In this document: positions 37,813 through 47,579 of the stretch, one piece after another
How the letters are laid out: each line of letters opens with the position of its first letter
Numbering within the stretch: the stretch's first letter is position 1
Source of the DNA: Saccharolobus caldissimus
GTDB lineage: Archaea; Thermoproteota; Thermoprotei_A; Sulfolobales; Sulfolobaceae
Assembly: GCF_020886315.1 (NCBI RefSeq)
Contig: NZ_AP025226.1
Span: 2,320,001-2,384,000, forward strand
DNA: 64,000 nt
Direction: 5' to 3'
The notes under the pieces: generated by a model
What the model saw: the letters and a program-made list of their open reading frames with translations, nothing else
Told to the model about the DNA's origin: nothing
Database searches by the model: none
Position numbers and translations under genes: made by a program

Positions 37813-39132
37813 TTAGATTCCTAATTCTTCAATAATCCTCTTGATTAATCTATTTCTCTCATTCCTATCCCCGCTTATTATTTTCCTTATACTATCGTTT
37901 TCAACTACAATTACCTTGAAATCTGGTAAGTTAACATTTCCTACATTTGATATTATAAATTTCTTAACTTCATACCCTCCATCTTTATTAAATCCAATTA
38001 ATTTAGCCATATTCCCAATATTCTCCAATGTATTCTTATTAGTTAATTTAATATCACCTATATATTCAACATTTCCCTTTCTAAAAAATATATCAACTAT
38101 AACACCTATTTGCTCAAGTTTTCTTCCTTTATTATGTACATAGTCTATTTTAAACTCATCCTTAAGGTCTAATAAACCTTGTCTGATCTCCTTTTCTAAT
38201 TGTTTTGAAGCTTCGTCTATATCTTCTATTTCGAAACTCTTCCTTATTACTTTTTTAATACAATCCAATTGCTTATAATCATTCTTGCATTTTGATAACG
38301 CATCTAGATAAGCAATTCTGGCTAAATCCAATAAGGTGTTAAGAGTTTTAGCTTCCTGTATTTCCTTAATTTTAATTAATTCCTCGGCTAATTCCTCACA
38401 ATAAGCTCTTAAAATTTCTAGTTTGTCTTCATTATTTAACTCAAGTTCGATTTTATTCTCGTCAAGTCTCCTTCTCAGTGCGGGATCCTTTATTTCGCTA
38501 ATAACCTCTGGAACCATAGTAATAATTATTGGTATTCTAGTTTCATTAATTATCTTATGAAGTTCTGATAGATGGGATTCATAAGCCTTTACTTCGTCTA
38601 ATAATAACGCCACATTGCCTAAATTACTCAAGTCGCCTATAAATTCTAACAAACCCTCTATGTTCTCTTCATAAGGCATACAATAAACTCTCTGTGCATA
38701 TCCAAATTTTTTGCTCCACCTTTTCTTTTGACACATGTATCTAAGCCAATTATTGAATTCCCTACGAATAGATGCTAGTAGATCATATCCAATCTCATTT
38801 TTATGCTCTTTCAGAAAATTAAAGGCTGAGTTTCTTACCCTCTCGTAAAATGATGTGTTTTTAATATAATACCACGCTGATTTTGATAGACTTTGATTGT
38901 TGACTAAATCTAAATAAATTATGAATGCTTTATCTTTCAGATCTCTCTTGACGCCGTTAAGGAGAGTTGTTTTTCCCATTCCTGGCATTCCTACTATTGT
39001 AATTACCGTATTCTTCTTAGTAATTATTGTATCCTCTATTTTCTTAAGGGTCTCTATCCAGAGTTTGCCAGATATTTTTACGTTTTCATCACCGTATTTA
39101 GTAACTGTATATTCTGAGAACTCGCAGACCAA
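37813..39132 (-). CDS. STAND-like NTPase with C-terminal nuclease-like region
   Basis: A 439-residue P-loop protein. Walker A is GMPGMGKTTLL (about residues 48-58); Walker B is VALLLDEVKAYE (about 180). ALRRRLDENKIELELNNEDKLEIL follows as in Orc1/Cdc6-like and STAND ATPases. The end (GVIVDIFFRKGNVEYIGDIKLTNK) has the D-x(n)-D/E-x-K spacing of PD-(D/E)xK nucleases, such as in VIVDIFF...YIGDIKL. It follows the winged-helix gene by four bases and starts at TTG 39132 after GGTG. Function is unknown; defence or mobile-element control are possible. Confidence 0.7.
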   Translation of the reverse strand: MVCEFSEYTVTKYGDENVKISGKLWIETLKKIEDTIITKKNTVITIVGMPGMGKTTLLNGVKRDLKDKAFIIYLDLVNNQSLSKSAWYYIKNTSFYERVRNSAFNFLKEHKNEIGYDLLASIRREFNNWLRYMCQKKRWSKKFGYAQRVYCMPYEENIEGLLEFIGDLSNLGNVALLLDEVKAYESHLSELHKIINETRIPIIITMVPEVISEIKDPALRRRLDENKIELELNNEDKLEILRAYCEELAEELIKIKEIQEAKTLNTLLDLARIAYLDALSKCKNDYKQLDCIKKVIRKSFEIEDIDEASKQLEKEIRQGLLDLKDEFKIDYVHNKGRKLEQIGVIVDIFFRKGNVEYIGDIKLTNKNTLENIGNMAKLIGFNKDGGYEVKKFIISNVGNVNLPDFKVIVVENDSIRKIISGDRNERNRLIKRIIEELGI

Positions 39133-39136
39133 TTTA

Positions 39137-39649
39137 CTACACCTTTTTTCTAATTATCCCATACATTACACCTTTAATCACAATTCCCTCTTTGCCACCG
39201 GAAATTAATTCATAATTTTTTAATATGTAATCTCTAAATTTTCCCATGAATTGCTCTAACGTCATTCCTAATTGTTCTCTTAAATCCTTTATTGTGGCAT
39301 AACCTAAATCGTCTTTAACAATTTCGTAAACCTTATCAAGATCATCATATGTTTTTGGTTTACCGAAGAACTCCTCTAATACTTCTCTCAGAGCGTTCTT
39401 TATAATGTCTGTATTATATTCGATTTTCCTTGGCTCTTGCTCCCTATTAGAAAGAACGTAATACTTTGCCCTTCCTGCAGTTCTACTTAACCTTATCTTC
39501 CCTTCTTTTATAAGATCGTCCAGAATTTGATCTACTCCTTTCTTACTTTTTCCAATGATTTCTAAAATCTTATTTTTGGTGAATTCCTTTGATGAATCTC
39601 CACCTGTTATTTTCATTATAGCATTTAATACTTCATCTTTACTTATCAT
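39137..39649 (-). CDS. Winged-helix DNA-binding protein, partner of the NTPase
   Basis: A 170-residue protein. Residues 20-70 (KNKILEIIGKSKKGVDQILDDLIKEGKIRLSRTAGRAKYYV, here quoted in pieces) form a winged-helix domain, and a second helix-rich region lies at 80-165. It is the first gene of a two-gene operon with the NTPase. It probably recognises DNA and recruits the NTPase, but no family name is certain. Confidence 0.65.
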   Translation of the reverse strand: MISKDEVLNAIMKITGGDSSKEFTKNKILEIIGKSKKGVDQILDDLIKEGKIRLSRTAGRAKYYVLSNREQEPRKIEYNTDIIKNALREVLEEFFGKPKTYDDLDKVYEIVKDDLGYATIKDLREQLGMTLEQFMGKFRDYILKNYELISGGKEGIVIKGVMYGIIRKKV

Positions 39650-39742
39650 ATGAAATAATTTATATTATAAAGTATTTAAGCTTTAAATTTAGTATATAAT
39701 AAATTCTTCTTGAAATTTATGTTAATTTTATTTAAATAAAGA

Positions 39743-40543
39743 TTAAGGTTCGTATACAGAATAGAAGAACTTATCTGCTTTAGGGGTCAGTTCATTTCTT
39801 AACTTTATGAATAATTCATATGCTTTAAATCCTACCCAATTTTGGGGTAGTAAATCTTCTGGGAGTTGAGGGTCTATATTTAGAAATTTTCTATATTCAT
39901 GAACCAGATTTATTCTAGTTATAAATGCCTCGTTTTCTTTAAATTTATCTATCATTTCTAGGACTTTACTCCATTTATCCAAGAATTTAATATATTCATT
40001 TTCAACTTCCTTTAAATTCCAGCATTTTTCTATTAATTGTTTTGGATCTCCTAAATATTCGGATAAAAATATATCTACGTGAATATTGTTCGATGAATTA
40101 TTCAAATCTTGTATAAATTTTTTAACAACTTCTTCCATTGGATTAGGTGAAATCCATGTAGATTGTGCTAACATTCCAAAGCCTAACCACTTTAGCTCTC
40201 TTCTTAACCTATCCCTAATCTCCCTATTGTTTTCTGGTATGTTATAGATTACTATTCTCCACTTTCCATCCCATTTCCTTCTACCTCCTTCATAAACTCT
40301 TCGCGTACCTTCTATTAATCTTAGCATTCCTTTCTCAGATAATCTATACCTTATTTTTCTATCTTCTCCTTTCATCGATATTACCAGTCCATTTTTTCTC
40401 ATTCTATGAAGTCCTGCCCTAATTGCTCCTTCAGAAAAACCAAATTCCTTAAAGATCTTAATTAGACTCCTTAAGGTTATGGTTCCTCCAGCATCCTTTA
40501 CATAATCTCCATAAAGTGTAAAGAACAATGACTGTATCTTCAT
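39743..40543 (-). CDS. PaaX-like transcriptional repressor
   Basis: A 266-residue regulator. The N-terminal winged helix (TITLRSLIKIFKEFGFSEGAIRAGLHRM, residues 21-48, abridged) and the sections KWRIVIYNIPENNREIRDRLR and LKWLGFGMLAQSTWISPNP are PaaX signatures. PaaX represses phenylacetate degradation genes and is released by a CoA ester. Its gene lies next to a benzoate-CoA-ligase-like gene and two diiron genes, which are the likely targets. Confidence 0.88.
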   Translation of the reverse strand: MKIQSLFFTLYGDYVKDAGGTITLRSLIKIFKEFGFSEGAIRAGLHRMRKNGLVISMKGEDRKIRYRLSEKGMLRLIEGTRRVYEGGRRKWDGKWRIVIYNIPENNREIRDRLRRELKWLGFGMLAQSTWISPNPMEEVVKKFIQDLNNSSNNIHVDIFLSEYLGDPKQLIEKCWNLKEVENEYIKFLDKWSKVLEMIDKFKENEAFITRINLVHEYRKFLNIDPQLPEDLLPQNWVGFKAYELFIKLRNELTPKADKFFYSVYEP

Positions 40544-40626
40544 CTTATCATACTACTTTCTAGTTAATTAAAAAATTCTTCTTTGCTTACTCTAATTCAT
40601 AGTATATGAAATTCATTTGAGAGATA

Positions 40627-42216
40627 TTACACTTTGATTTCACCTAATCTAAATTTATATCTCTGAATCTTCCCAGTGGCAGTTTTAGGAATTTCTTTAA
40701 CGAATCTTATTTCTTTAGGAACTTTATAATGATCAAGTTTTTGTCTTAAATAATTCCTTATTTCTTCCGCTAATTCGGTGCTGGCGTCATATCCAGGTTT
40801 TACTACTACAAAACCTATAACTTTCGTTAATCCAACTTCATCTAGTATTCCAACTACTGCGGCCTCTAATACTGCAGGATGTGTAAGTAACGCAGCTTCT
40901 ACCTCAATTGGTGAAATCCATAAACCTGAGGCCTTAATCATGTCATCAGATCTTCCAACATAATAATAATATCCCTCTTCGTCTCTATAGAACTTATCCC
41001 CAGTTCTAAACCAATTACCATTCATATTTTTTCTAGTACTTTCATAATCATGCCAATAGAACATTGCTACACTATCTCCCTTTACGTAAAGATCACCAAC
41101 TACTTTGGGAGGAACTTCATTACCATTCTCATCAACGATTTTAACCTCATATCCTGGAACTACTTTTCCAGTAACGCCCGGTTTTGAATCTCCAGGGTAA
41201 TTAGAAATGTAAATATGTAGTGCCTCAGTAGATCCTATACCATCTAATATCTCTACTCCATACCTCTCTTTCCATTTAGTGTATATAATAGGCGGTAAAG
41301 GTTCCCCTGCAGAAACGCAGAGCCTTAAACTACTTAAATCATAATTCTTCCATTCCTCTACCTGTAATAGAGCATTATATAAAGTAGGTACTGCAAAAAA
41401 TATAGTAGGCTTATATTTATGTATAGTTTCGAATATTTTTCTAGGCTCTGGTTTATCTGGCATTAAAATTGTTGAAGCCCCATTTCCGAAAGCGAAATAT
41501 GAGCCGTTTCCTAATCCGTATGCAAAGAACAATTTCGAAGCACTAAATAATCTATCCTTTTCATTAATTTTTAGTACGTGTTTTACGTATGTATCGAGTA
41601 CTACCAATATATCCTTATGTAAATGTACTGCAGCCTTAGGATGCCCAGTAGTTCCAGAAGTATAGAGCCAAAAAGCCATATCATTAGGGGATGTTTTTTC
41701 TGGTTCCAAATATTTGCTCTGACCAGATACTAACCCAGAATAAGTTAGCAAGTGAGCTTTATGGTGAGGAAGATCAATTTTACCCTCGTTGCTATTAGGT
41801 AATATAATAATGTATTTGAGTTTATTAGCCCTATCCTTAAGGTAAGGGGATAATTTATTCAAAATATCTGGTTCTATTACTAATACTTTAGCATCAGTGT
41901 CCTCTAAGTAAAATATGTATTCTTCAGGCTTAAGGTAAGTATTAATTGGGACTGGAACTGCTCCTATTTTCATGGCCCCATAAAAAGTAGTTATAAAGTA
42001 AGGAGTATCGTATGCTATCATTAGTATTCTATTCTCCTTCTCTATTCCTAGTTCCTTTAAACCATTACCTAGTTTATTAATTTCATCAATTAGCTTACGA
42101 TATGTCCAAATCTCATCCTTATAATATATTGCGATCCTTTTATCTGCATCGCTATTATCCCATTTTGAAAATAGAGCATCTGTTATGTTTAAAATATTCC
42201 CAAACTTGCTACTCAT
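40627..42216 (-). CDS. Benzoate-CoA-ligase-family acyl-CoA synthetase
   Basis: A 529-residue ANL-superfamily ligase. Motifs: YTSGTTGHPKAAVH (ATP loop, about 190), LDGIGSTEALHIYISN (A5), YVGRSDDMIKASGLWISPIEVE (A8), and PKTATGKIQRYKFR with the catalytic Lys. The segment LFFAYGLGNGSYFAFGNGAS is typical of benzoate- and 4-hydroxybenzoate-CoA ligases (BCL). It activates an aromatic acid to its CoA ester; the precise acid is not clear from the sequence. It lies between the PaaX-like repressor and a diiron protein on the same strand. Confidence 0.88.
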   Translation of the reverse strand: MSSKFGNILNITDALFSKWDNSDADKRIAIYYKDEIWTYRKLIDEINKLGNGLKELGIEKENRILMIAYDTPYFITTFYGAMKIGAVPVPINTYLKPEEYIFYLEDTDAKVLVIEPDILNKLSPYLKDRANKLKYIIILPNSNEGKIDLPHHKAHLLTYSGLVSGQSKYLEPEKTSPNDMAFWLYTSGTTGHPKAAVHLHKDILVVLDTYVKHVLKINEKDRLFSASKLFFAYGLGNGSYFAFGNGASTILMPDKPEPRKIFETIHKYKPTIFFAVPTLYNALLQVEEWKNYDLSSLRLCVSAGEPLPPIIYTKWKERYGVEILDGIGSTEALHIYISNYPGDSKPGVTGKVVPGYEVKIVDENGNEVPPKVVGDLYVKGDSVAMFYWHDYESTRKNMNGNWFRTGDKFYRDEEGYYYYVGRSDDMIKASGLWISPIEVEAALLTHPAVLEAAVVGILDEVGLTKVIGFVVVKPGYDASTELAEEIRNYLRQKLDHYKVPKEIRFVKEIPKTATGKIQRYKFRLGEIKV

Positions 42217-42285
42217 TGATATTTAATTTTTTAAACCAATTTATATAGTTAACGCTGTTAAAGTAGTACGTAAATATATCGTAAT

Positions 42286-42990
42286 TTATTTTAGTGCAAT
42301 ATTGTAATATAGGTTCTTATAAGGATCTATTTCACTATAACCCAATTCCTTTATTTCATTATTTATAGTTTTTATGAAATTATCTATGAAATCGTTTTTA
42401 ACTAACTCAGAAATATTAAGGTCCTTTAACTGCGTTTCATTTAATGTCTTAAATTGATATAACATTTCTACAGCTCTAGGAAGCCAAAAGTTAAGAGCTC
42501 CTTGTACTCTGTTTTTATTATTATAATTCTTTAACTCATTTTTAGAAAAAGTTATGTGATACTCCTCTTCTTTTATTAGATTTGAGGCCAAATTAGACAA
42601 TGGTTCAAAGGAACAATTTTTAAGAATTCTAAGCTGATATAACCCAGCATTATCTATTATGAAAGTAAATACAATTACATCCTCCCAGTTAAATAATGGT
42701 AAATTGGAAACCTCTAGTTTATGAATTCCTAATCTTAAATTCTGAATTTGATTGACTATATTTATAGCCCCAAAATCTTCTAGTAGTCTTAATAGCTGCC
42801 ACCCGTGGTTTAATTCGTCTGAAACTAATTTAGCTACAAATAGTCTATCCTCCGCAGTTGGAGCGTTAACTAACCAAGGAGAAAATTGCTCAACCATTGC
42901 AAGTTCGAAGTCCGCTCTTAATTGTATAATATCAATTATTATATTTCTTAAATCTTGAGGTACCTCCTTTACATTAGAGATTTTTTGCAT
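42286..42990 (-). CDS. PaaA/PaaC-like ferritin-like diiron protein, first of a divergent pair
   Basis: A 234-residue four-helix-bundle protein. Putative iron ligands are Glu34 (MVEQFSPWL), Glu59 and His62 (DELNHGW), then Glu in NWEDVIV and Glu142 and His145 (EEEYHITF). Family relatives are the PaaA and PaaC subunits of phenylacetyl-CoA epoxidase and BoxB of benzoyl-CoA epoxidase. The pair with 43092-43859 resembles a PaaA/PaaC partnership. It is likely co-transcribed with the ligase gene. Confidence 0.8.
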   Translation of the reverse strand: MQKISNVKEVPQDLRNIIIDIIQLRADFELAMVEQFSPWLVNAPTAEDRLFVAKLVSDELNHGWQLLRLLEDFGAINIVNQIQNLRLGIHKLEVSNLPLFNWEDVIVFTFIIDNAGLYQLRILKNCSFEPLSNLASNLIKEEEYHITFSKNELKNYNNKNRVQGALNFWLPRAVEMLYQFKTLNETQLKDLNISELVKNDFIDNFIKTINNEIKELGYSEIDPYKNLYYNIALK

Positions 42991-43091
42991 ATATCCTCAT
43001 TTATATCTAATTTTTAGAAACTTTTATCTTTTTCGCTTTTATTGATTAACGTACAGAAAACGTTATATACTTAAATGATAAATGTATATTG
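42991..43091. promoter_or_regulatory. Bidirectional promoter between two diiron genes
   Basis: A 101-base region between divergent starts at 42990 and 43092. For the rightward gene TTATATA at 43063-43069 lies 26 bases before the ATG, which predicts a leaderless mRNA. The leftward gene has GAGGAT about nine bases before its ATG and a weaker TATA-like stretch. A PaaX-like operator could be here; I see no obvious long inverted repeat. Confidence 0.6.
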
Positions 43092-43859
43092 ATGAGGTTA
43101 CCAGAATATAAAAAGCCGAAAAGGGTAATAGGATGGGGAGAGTATAAGGGATTAAGAAAGTTCGAATCAATTTACGATTTACCAGAAGAAGCCACGGAAG
43201 TTTTATTAAAATTATTAACAGTTCAGGGTGATACAGAATTTGCGTCAATTGAGCAACACTTACCCTGGCTACTTAACGCCCCCACTCTTTCTGATAGGGT
43301 ATCTATTTCGAGGATTATGGTTGACGAAATGAGGCATGGATGGCAAGTTATTCAGATACTAAAGGAATTTGGTGATGAGGGGAGAAAAATAGCGGAAAAT
43401 CTATTATGGACGAGGATGGGAAAACATAAATTAGATGCGTTTAATATTCCGTTTAACATGTGGGAAGATACATTAGGCTTTACCTTTCTAATAGATAGAG
43501 TAGGCCTTTATCAGTTATTAGCCTTTGAGGATACTAGTTTTGGTCCTTTAGCTAGGGCTATTCCAACAATGCTAATGGAGGAAGAATTTCATATAAACTT
43601 CGGATATTTTGGAATAAAGAAATTAGTAGAGGAAGGTAAAAAAGATCTAGCACAAGCTTTAATAAATAAGTGGTTTCCTAGAGGATTAGATATGTTCGGT
43701 CATTCTAAATCCTATACAATAGACTTAGCCTATAAATACGGTATAAAGAAATTTAAAAATGATGAATTAAGGGAAATGTATATAAAGGACGTAAAAGAGT
43801 TAGTTACACCTTTAGGACTTGAATTGCCAAATCCGAACAAAAATAGGAGAATATTCTGA
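43092..43859 (+). CDS. PaaA-like ferritin-like diiron protein, second of the pair
   Basis: A 255-residue diiron protein. Ligands are Glu54 (ASIEQHLPWL), Glu79 and His82 (VDEMRHGW), Glu125 region (NMWEDTLGF) and Glu164 and His167 (EEEFHINF), complete for two irons. It is clearly homologous to the product of 42286-42990 over its full length, and both keep the ligand set. The start ATG 43092 has a TATA box 26 bases upstream. It is followed by an enoyl-CoA hydratase after 16 bases. Confidence 0.82.
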   Translation: MRLPEYKKPKRVIGWGEYKGLRKFESIYDLPEEATEVLLKLLTVQGDTEFASIEQHLPWLLNAPTLSDRVSISRIMVDEMRHGWQVIQILKEFGDEGRKIAENLLWTRMGKHKLDAFNIPFNMWEDTLGFTFLIDRVGLYQLLAFEDTSFGPLARAIPTMLMEEEFHINFGYFGIKKLVEEGKKDLAQALINKWFPRGLDMFGHSKSYTIDLAYKYGIKKFKNDELREMYIKDVKELVTPLGLELPNPNKNRRIF

Positions 43860-43875
43860 ATTAAGGTGGTAAGAC

Positions 43876-44679
43876 ATGGGTTTAAGGGAATTAAATCCCA
43901 AATACTTCAAAATAGAAGTAGAAGATGGAGTAGGAATTATTAAACTAAATAGACCTCCTGCAAACGCACATAATCTTGAAATGTTAAGAGAGCTTGATAA
44001 TATAATTGTAGAGTCACGTTTCGATGAAAGTGTAAAATCTTTAATTATAACAAGTGCAGTTCCAAGATTCTTCTCGGCGGGATTTGACATAAATGAAATT
44101 AAGGATAAACCACCAGAATATATAGGGCTTTCAAGCCAATTTAGCAAAGAAGTAATGCTGAGAATGATGTCAACTAAAAAACTAATAATAGCAGCAATAA
44201 ATGGTCACTGTATGGGAGGAGGACTTGAGTTAGCATTAGCATGTGATTTAAGATTTGGTGCAAACGATGAGAATATAAAATTTGGTCTTCCAGAAGTAGC
44301 AAACTTAGCTTTAATACCTGGAGAAGGAGGTACTCAATTCCTTGCGAGATTAGTAGGTAGATCTAAGGCAATATACTTAATGGTTACTGGTAAGACATTA
44401 TCACCTAAAGAAGCATATGAATTAGGCATATTAGATAGGTTAATTGAGCCAGAAAAGTTATTCGAAGAGACTTTCGAATTTGCTAAAAGTGTGGCTAAGG
44501 GTCCTTCATTAGCAATAGGTTTCGCAAAATTAGCTGTAAACGAGGGTATCGATTTGCCATTATATAGTGCTTTTGCATTAGAAAGGGAAATGCAAAATCA
44601 AGCTCTAGCTTCAGAAGATGCTAAAGAAGGTGCTAGAGCATTCTTCGAGAAAAGAAGACCAGTATTTAAAGGTAAATAA
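43876..44679 (+). CDS. Enoyl-CoA hydratase/isomerase
   Basis: A 267-residue crotonase. RFFSAGFDINEIK and GHCMGGGLELALACDLR hold the oxyanion-hole elements, and PEVANLALIPGEGGTQFLARL follows with the catalytic Glu region. In an aromatic-CoA oxygenation pathway such an enzyme would act as ring-opening or oxepin-CoA isomerase/hydratase. It is in an operon with the diiron protein (16-base gap, AAGGTGG ribosome site). A broken paralogue lies at 1064-2800. Confidence 0.9.
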   Translation: MGLRELNPKYFKIEVEDGVGIIKLNRPPANAHNLEMLRELDNIIVESRFDESVKSLIITSAVPRFFSAGFDINEIKDKPPEYIGLSSQFSKEVMLRMMSTKKLIIAAINGHCMGGGLELALACDLRFGANDENIKFGLPEVANLALIPGEGGTQFLARLVGRSKAIYLMVTGKTLSPKEAYELGILDRLIEPEKLFEETFEFAKSVAKGPSLAIGFAKLAVNEGIDLPLYSAFALEREMQNQALASEDAKEGARAFFEKRRPVFKGK

Positions 44680-44758
44680 ATAGTTTATTTTACTTAATTT
44701 TGACTCAATAAGTTTTTATGAATAGTTAGAATAAACAGAATATTAAAAAAGAAAAACT

Positions 44759-46780
44759 TTATTCATAATACATTGTATTGTAGAAATATATTAAATATCC
44801 ATCAACATCAGTAAAGACAATCCCTTTAACATAGGGTTGTATTATATAGTAAGAAGATTGAAATGGTAACCATATATATGGAGCTTGATTATATATAATA
44901 TTGTAAATTTTTCCTATAATGATAGCCTGCTCAGTAGTATTTGTAATGAATGGTAATGTCTGGTAAAATTGCTGTAGTTCAGAGTTATTAAACCACGCGA
45001 AATTTCCAGAGGCTCCTCCAAATTGAACATCAGTTAAGGGCATTAACTGTTGGAACACCGGATCTGGCCAATCTGGAGTCCACTCTATAGCAACCATATT
45101 AGGTGTTGATTGTGGAGTATCAAAAGATTCTATTATAGAGAACGTAACATATCTTACAGAGACAGATATTCCTATTTGTGATAAATCTTGACTAATTATA
45201 TTCAGCTCTTCTTCTTCAAGCTGTGTTGCTGGAGCTAATGCATCTATTTCTAACGTTTGTAATTGACTTCCATTAGAATCTCCTATAACAGTACCATTAG
45301 GTAGTACAACGTAAAAATGACCCTCATATCCAGCCTCATTTAAGTAATGTAAAGCTAAAGTCAAGTTATATGTATAGAATGATAAATTATCAGGATTGTA
45401 TAACTTTCCATACTGCGGGCTTATTGGACCTAAGGGTAGTATAGCCAAACTTTTTCCATTATACTCGAATAGCTGCATTAAGGCCGAATAATTAATTGCG
45501 TGCACGATAGCAAGCCTTAAATCAGTTATATTAGTAGGATACTTCTGAGTATTCATTGATATGAAAGACACTCCAGGCAAAACTCCAAAATTATAAAATA
45601 CCTCTGAAGAATTTTTATAATATTGCAATATTTGATTTAAATAGGGTATAGAAACATAAGTAATTTGAGCCTTATTATATATGAAGTCTTCTACCCTATC
45701 TGTATGGCTTAGACCATAATATATTTCTATAACTTTTATGTGAGGAGGTTCAGCTATAAGTGGAACGCTGTGATTTATAGCCCAATAATTTGGATTAGCT
45801 ACCAATAATATACTACTGAAGCTAACCCCTACTGATTTTATTACATATGGGCCAGTGCCTGGAATTCCATAAAGATTAGCATAAGTATTCGGAGTATTAG
45901 GCTCAACTCCACCGTGTTGGTCTATATATGCAGGATCAACTATTGCTCCCCAAGAATTTGCTATATCCAATAAGAAATATCTATAAGGCTCTAATGTATT
46001 TATCTCCACCTCATAAGGTCCCTTAACTACTACTGCTTGATATGGATATTCCATGATTTTTTGAATAGTTTGATTATTAGCATTAAAGTGAGATAATATT
46101 GATGCCAAAACTTGAGCGGTAAAAGTGAAGTTATTTGCAGTAGGTAATCCTGTAACATTCTGTATAGCATTGTTAACTCCCCAAGGTATAGCGTAACCAG
46201 TATTAGCATATATAGTAGAGTTAAATAGAATTCCTATATAATCAGCAACTGCTGGTGGTTGTCCCATCAGAATAGTTCTATAAAACGAAAACCAAACTAC
46301 ACTAGCATTTACTGGGTTTCCATCAGAAAAATGAACGTAAGGTCTTAAGTAAAAAGTCCAGTTTTCATAGTTGGAAGTACTCCAATTCTGTGCAATAACT
46401 GGTACTACTTGAAGATAATTTGATCCATTGGGTTCTACAAGCTCTTGATATACAGCGTAAAACAAAGGCTCAACTTGATCTAAGAAATCTGTGGCCGGAT
46501 CTAAAGAATCTGGAGCTACAGTCTGTGCAATATCAACTAAAACTGAAGAATTAGGAGGTAATAGTGCAGATGAAGTGGTAACTGCTGTAGTAACACTGCT
46601 AGTAGTAATAGGTATAGTAGTCGAATTAGTAGCTATTGTTGTCGTAATCTTATGCATGCTATGATAATGGTATACCACTTCACCTAAATAATATAATACT
46701 CCAGCTACTATAGCTATTAATATTATAACAATGATTACTGCCGCAAATCTACCTAAACCAGCTCTTATCTTCTTTTTCAT
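44759..46780 (-). CDS. ABC-type peptide/nickel-family substrate-binding protein, membrane anchored
   Basis: A 673-residue exported protein of the SBP family 5. It begins with an N-terminal anchor (residues 12-34) and a Thr/Ser-rich linker (about 43-75) usual for Sulfolobales surface-binding proteins. DSLDPATDFLDQVEPLFYAVYQ is the family motif near residue 95, and GTGPYVIKSVG and NWSTSNYENWTFYLRP also fit. No permease or ATPase gene is next to it, so partners must be encoded elsewhere. The ligand may be a peptide, sugar or other compound. Confidence 0.85.
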   Translation of the reverse strand: MKKKIRAGLGRFAAVIIVIILIAIVAGVLYYLGEVVYHYHSMHKITTTIATNSTTIPITTSSVTTAVTTSSALLPPNSSVLVDIAQTVAPDSLDPATDFLDQVEPLFYAVYQELVEPNGSNYLQVVPVIAQNWSTSNYENWTFYLRPYVHFSDGNPVNASVVWFSFYRTILMGQPPAVADYIGILFNSTIYANTGYAIPWGVNNAIQNVTGLPTANNFTFTAQVLASILSHFNANNQTIQKIMEYPYQAVVVKGPYEVEINTLEPYRYFLLDIANSWGAIVDPAYIDQHGGVEPNTPNTYANLYGIPGTGPYVIKSVGVSFSSILLVANPNYWAINHSVPLIAEPPHIKVIEIYYGLSHTDRVEDFIYNKAQITYVSIPYLNQILQYYKNSSEVFYNFGVLPGVSFISMNTQKYPTNITDLRLAIVHAINYSALMQLFEYNGKSLAILPLGPISPQYGKLYNPDNLSFYTYNLTLALHYLNEAGYEGHFYVVLPNGTVIGDSNGSQLQTLEIDALAPATQLEEEELNIISQDLSQIGISVSVRYVTFSIIESFDTPQSTPNMVAIEWTPDWPDPVFQQLMPLTDVQFGGASGNFAWFNNSELQQFYQTLPFITNTTEQAIIIGKIYNIIYNQAPYIWLPFQSSYYIIQPYVKGIVFTDVDGYLIYFYNTMYYE

Positions 46781-46910
46781 GTGAATGTATAAAACTTATT
46801 TAGGGTTAAAATTTATACTTCTATAATACTTAGAAAATATCTAACAACTGTTATAACCCATCAAATTAGATTCCTATATGGTTATTTAAGCATTACTTGA
46901 GATTTTAATG

Positions 46911-47579
46911 CTATTCTTCCATTAATTTTATTAAAATGTTTTTAGCTTCTTTTAAATCCCTTACTTTATCTTCCTTAATATCTGGGTAAAAATCATATCT
47001 ATCCAAAAGTATTGCATCTAAATAACTTCTCTTAGCACCTACGTAATCTAATTCATATATATCTCCTATATGTATTGCTGGATAACCTCCCATCATGATA
47101 GCATAGCTGAAAATCTTAGGATTAGGCTTAACTGCTTTAACTTCATAAGATAGGACAAGTGCGTCAAAGTACTTCCTAAGATTAAAATCATCTAATAATT
47201 TTTGAACTCTGGGTGACGCATTACTAACCAGGATTATTTTCAATTCCATACTTTTTAAAGTCTCTAAGAAATCAATAGCGTCATCATATATGAAAGCTTC
47301 TCCATCTCTTACATCGGCCTTACTTAATGCTCTGATTAATTCTTGATTAGGATAAATTCCCAGATTATATATGAATTCTCTAATATCAACTGGATTGTGT
47401 CCATTTTCGTTGGGAAAATGTTGAAGAGCCATCGCTTTAATATAAGCTCTAAAAACCCTTCTAAGATCAAAATCATATCCGTTATCTCTAAGAACTTGAT
47501 AAACTTTTTCATAAAAGGCTGGATTAAATCCTACTAGGGTGTTACCAAAATCAATAAAAACTGCCTTGTAGCTTTTCAT
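46911..47579 (-). CDS. HAD-superfamily hydrolase
   Basis: A 222-residue phosphatase-like protein. The four HAD motifs are [12 protein letters not shown] (catalytic Asp replaced in second position by Gly, DFGNT rather than DxDxT), ILVSNASP (motif II), VKPNPKIF (Lys, motif III) and [15 protein letters not shown] (motif IV). The DFGNT form lacks the second Asp normally acting as acid/base, as is seen in some HAD subgroups. The substrate is unknown. Confidence 0.82.
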   Translation of the reverse strand: MKSYKAVFIDFGNTLVGFNPAFYEKVYQVLRDNGYDFDLRRVFRAYIKAMALQHFPNENGHNPVDIREFIYNLGIYPNQELIRALSKADVRDGEAFIYDDAIDFLETLKSMELKIILVSNASPRVQKLLDDFNLRKYFDALVLSYEVKAVKPNPKIFSYAIMMGGYPAIHIGDIYELDYVGAKRSYLDAILLDRYDFYPDIKEDKVRDLKEAKNILIKLMEE

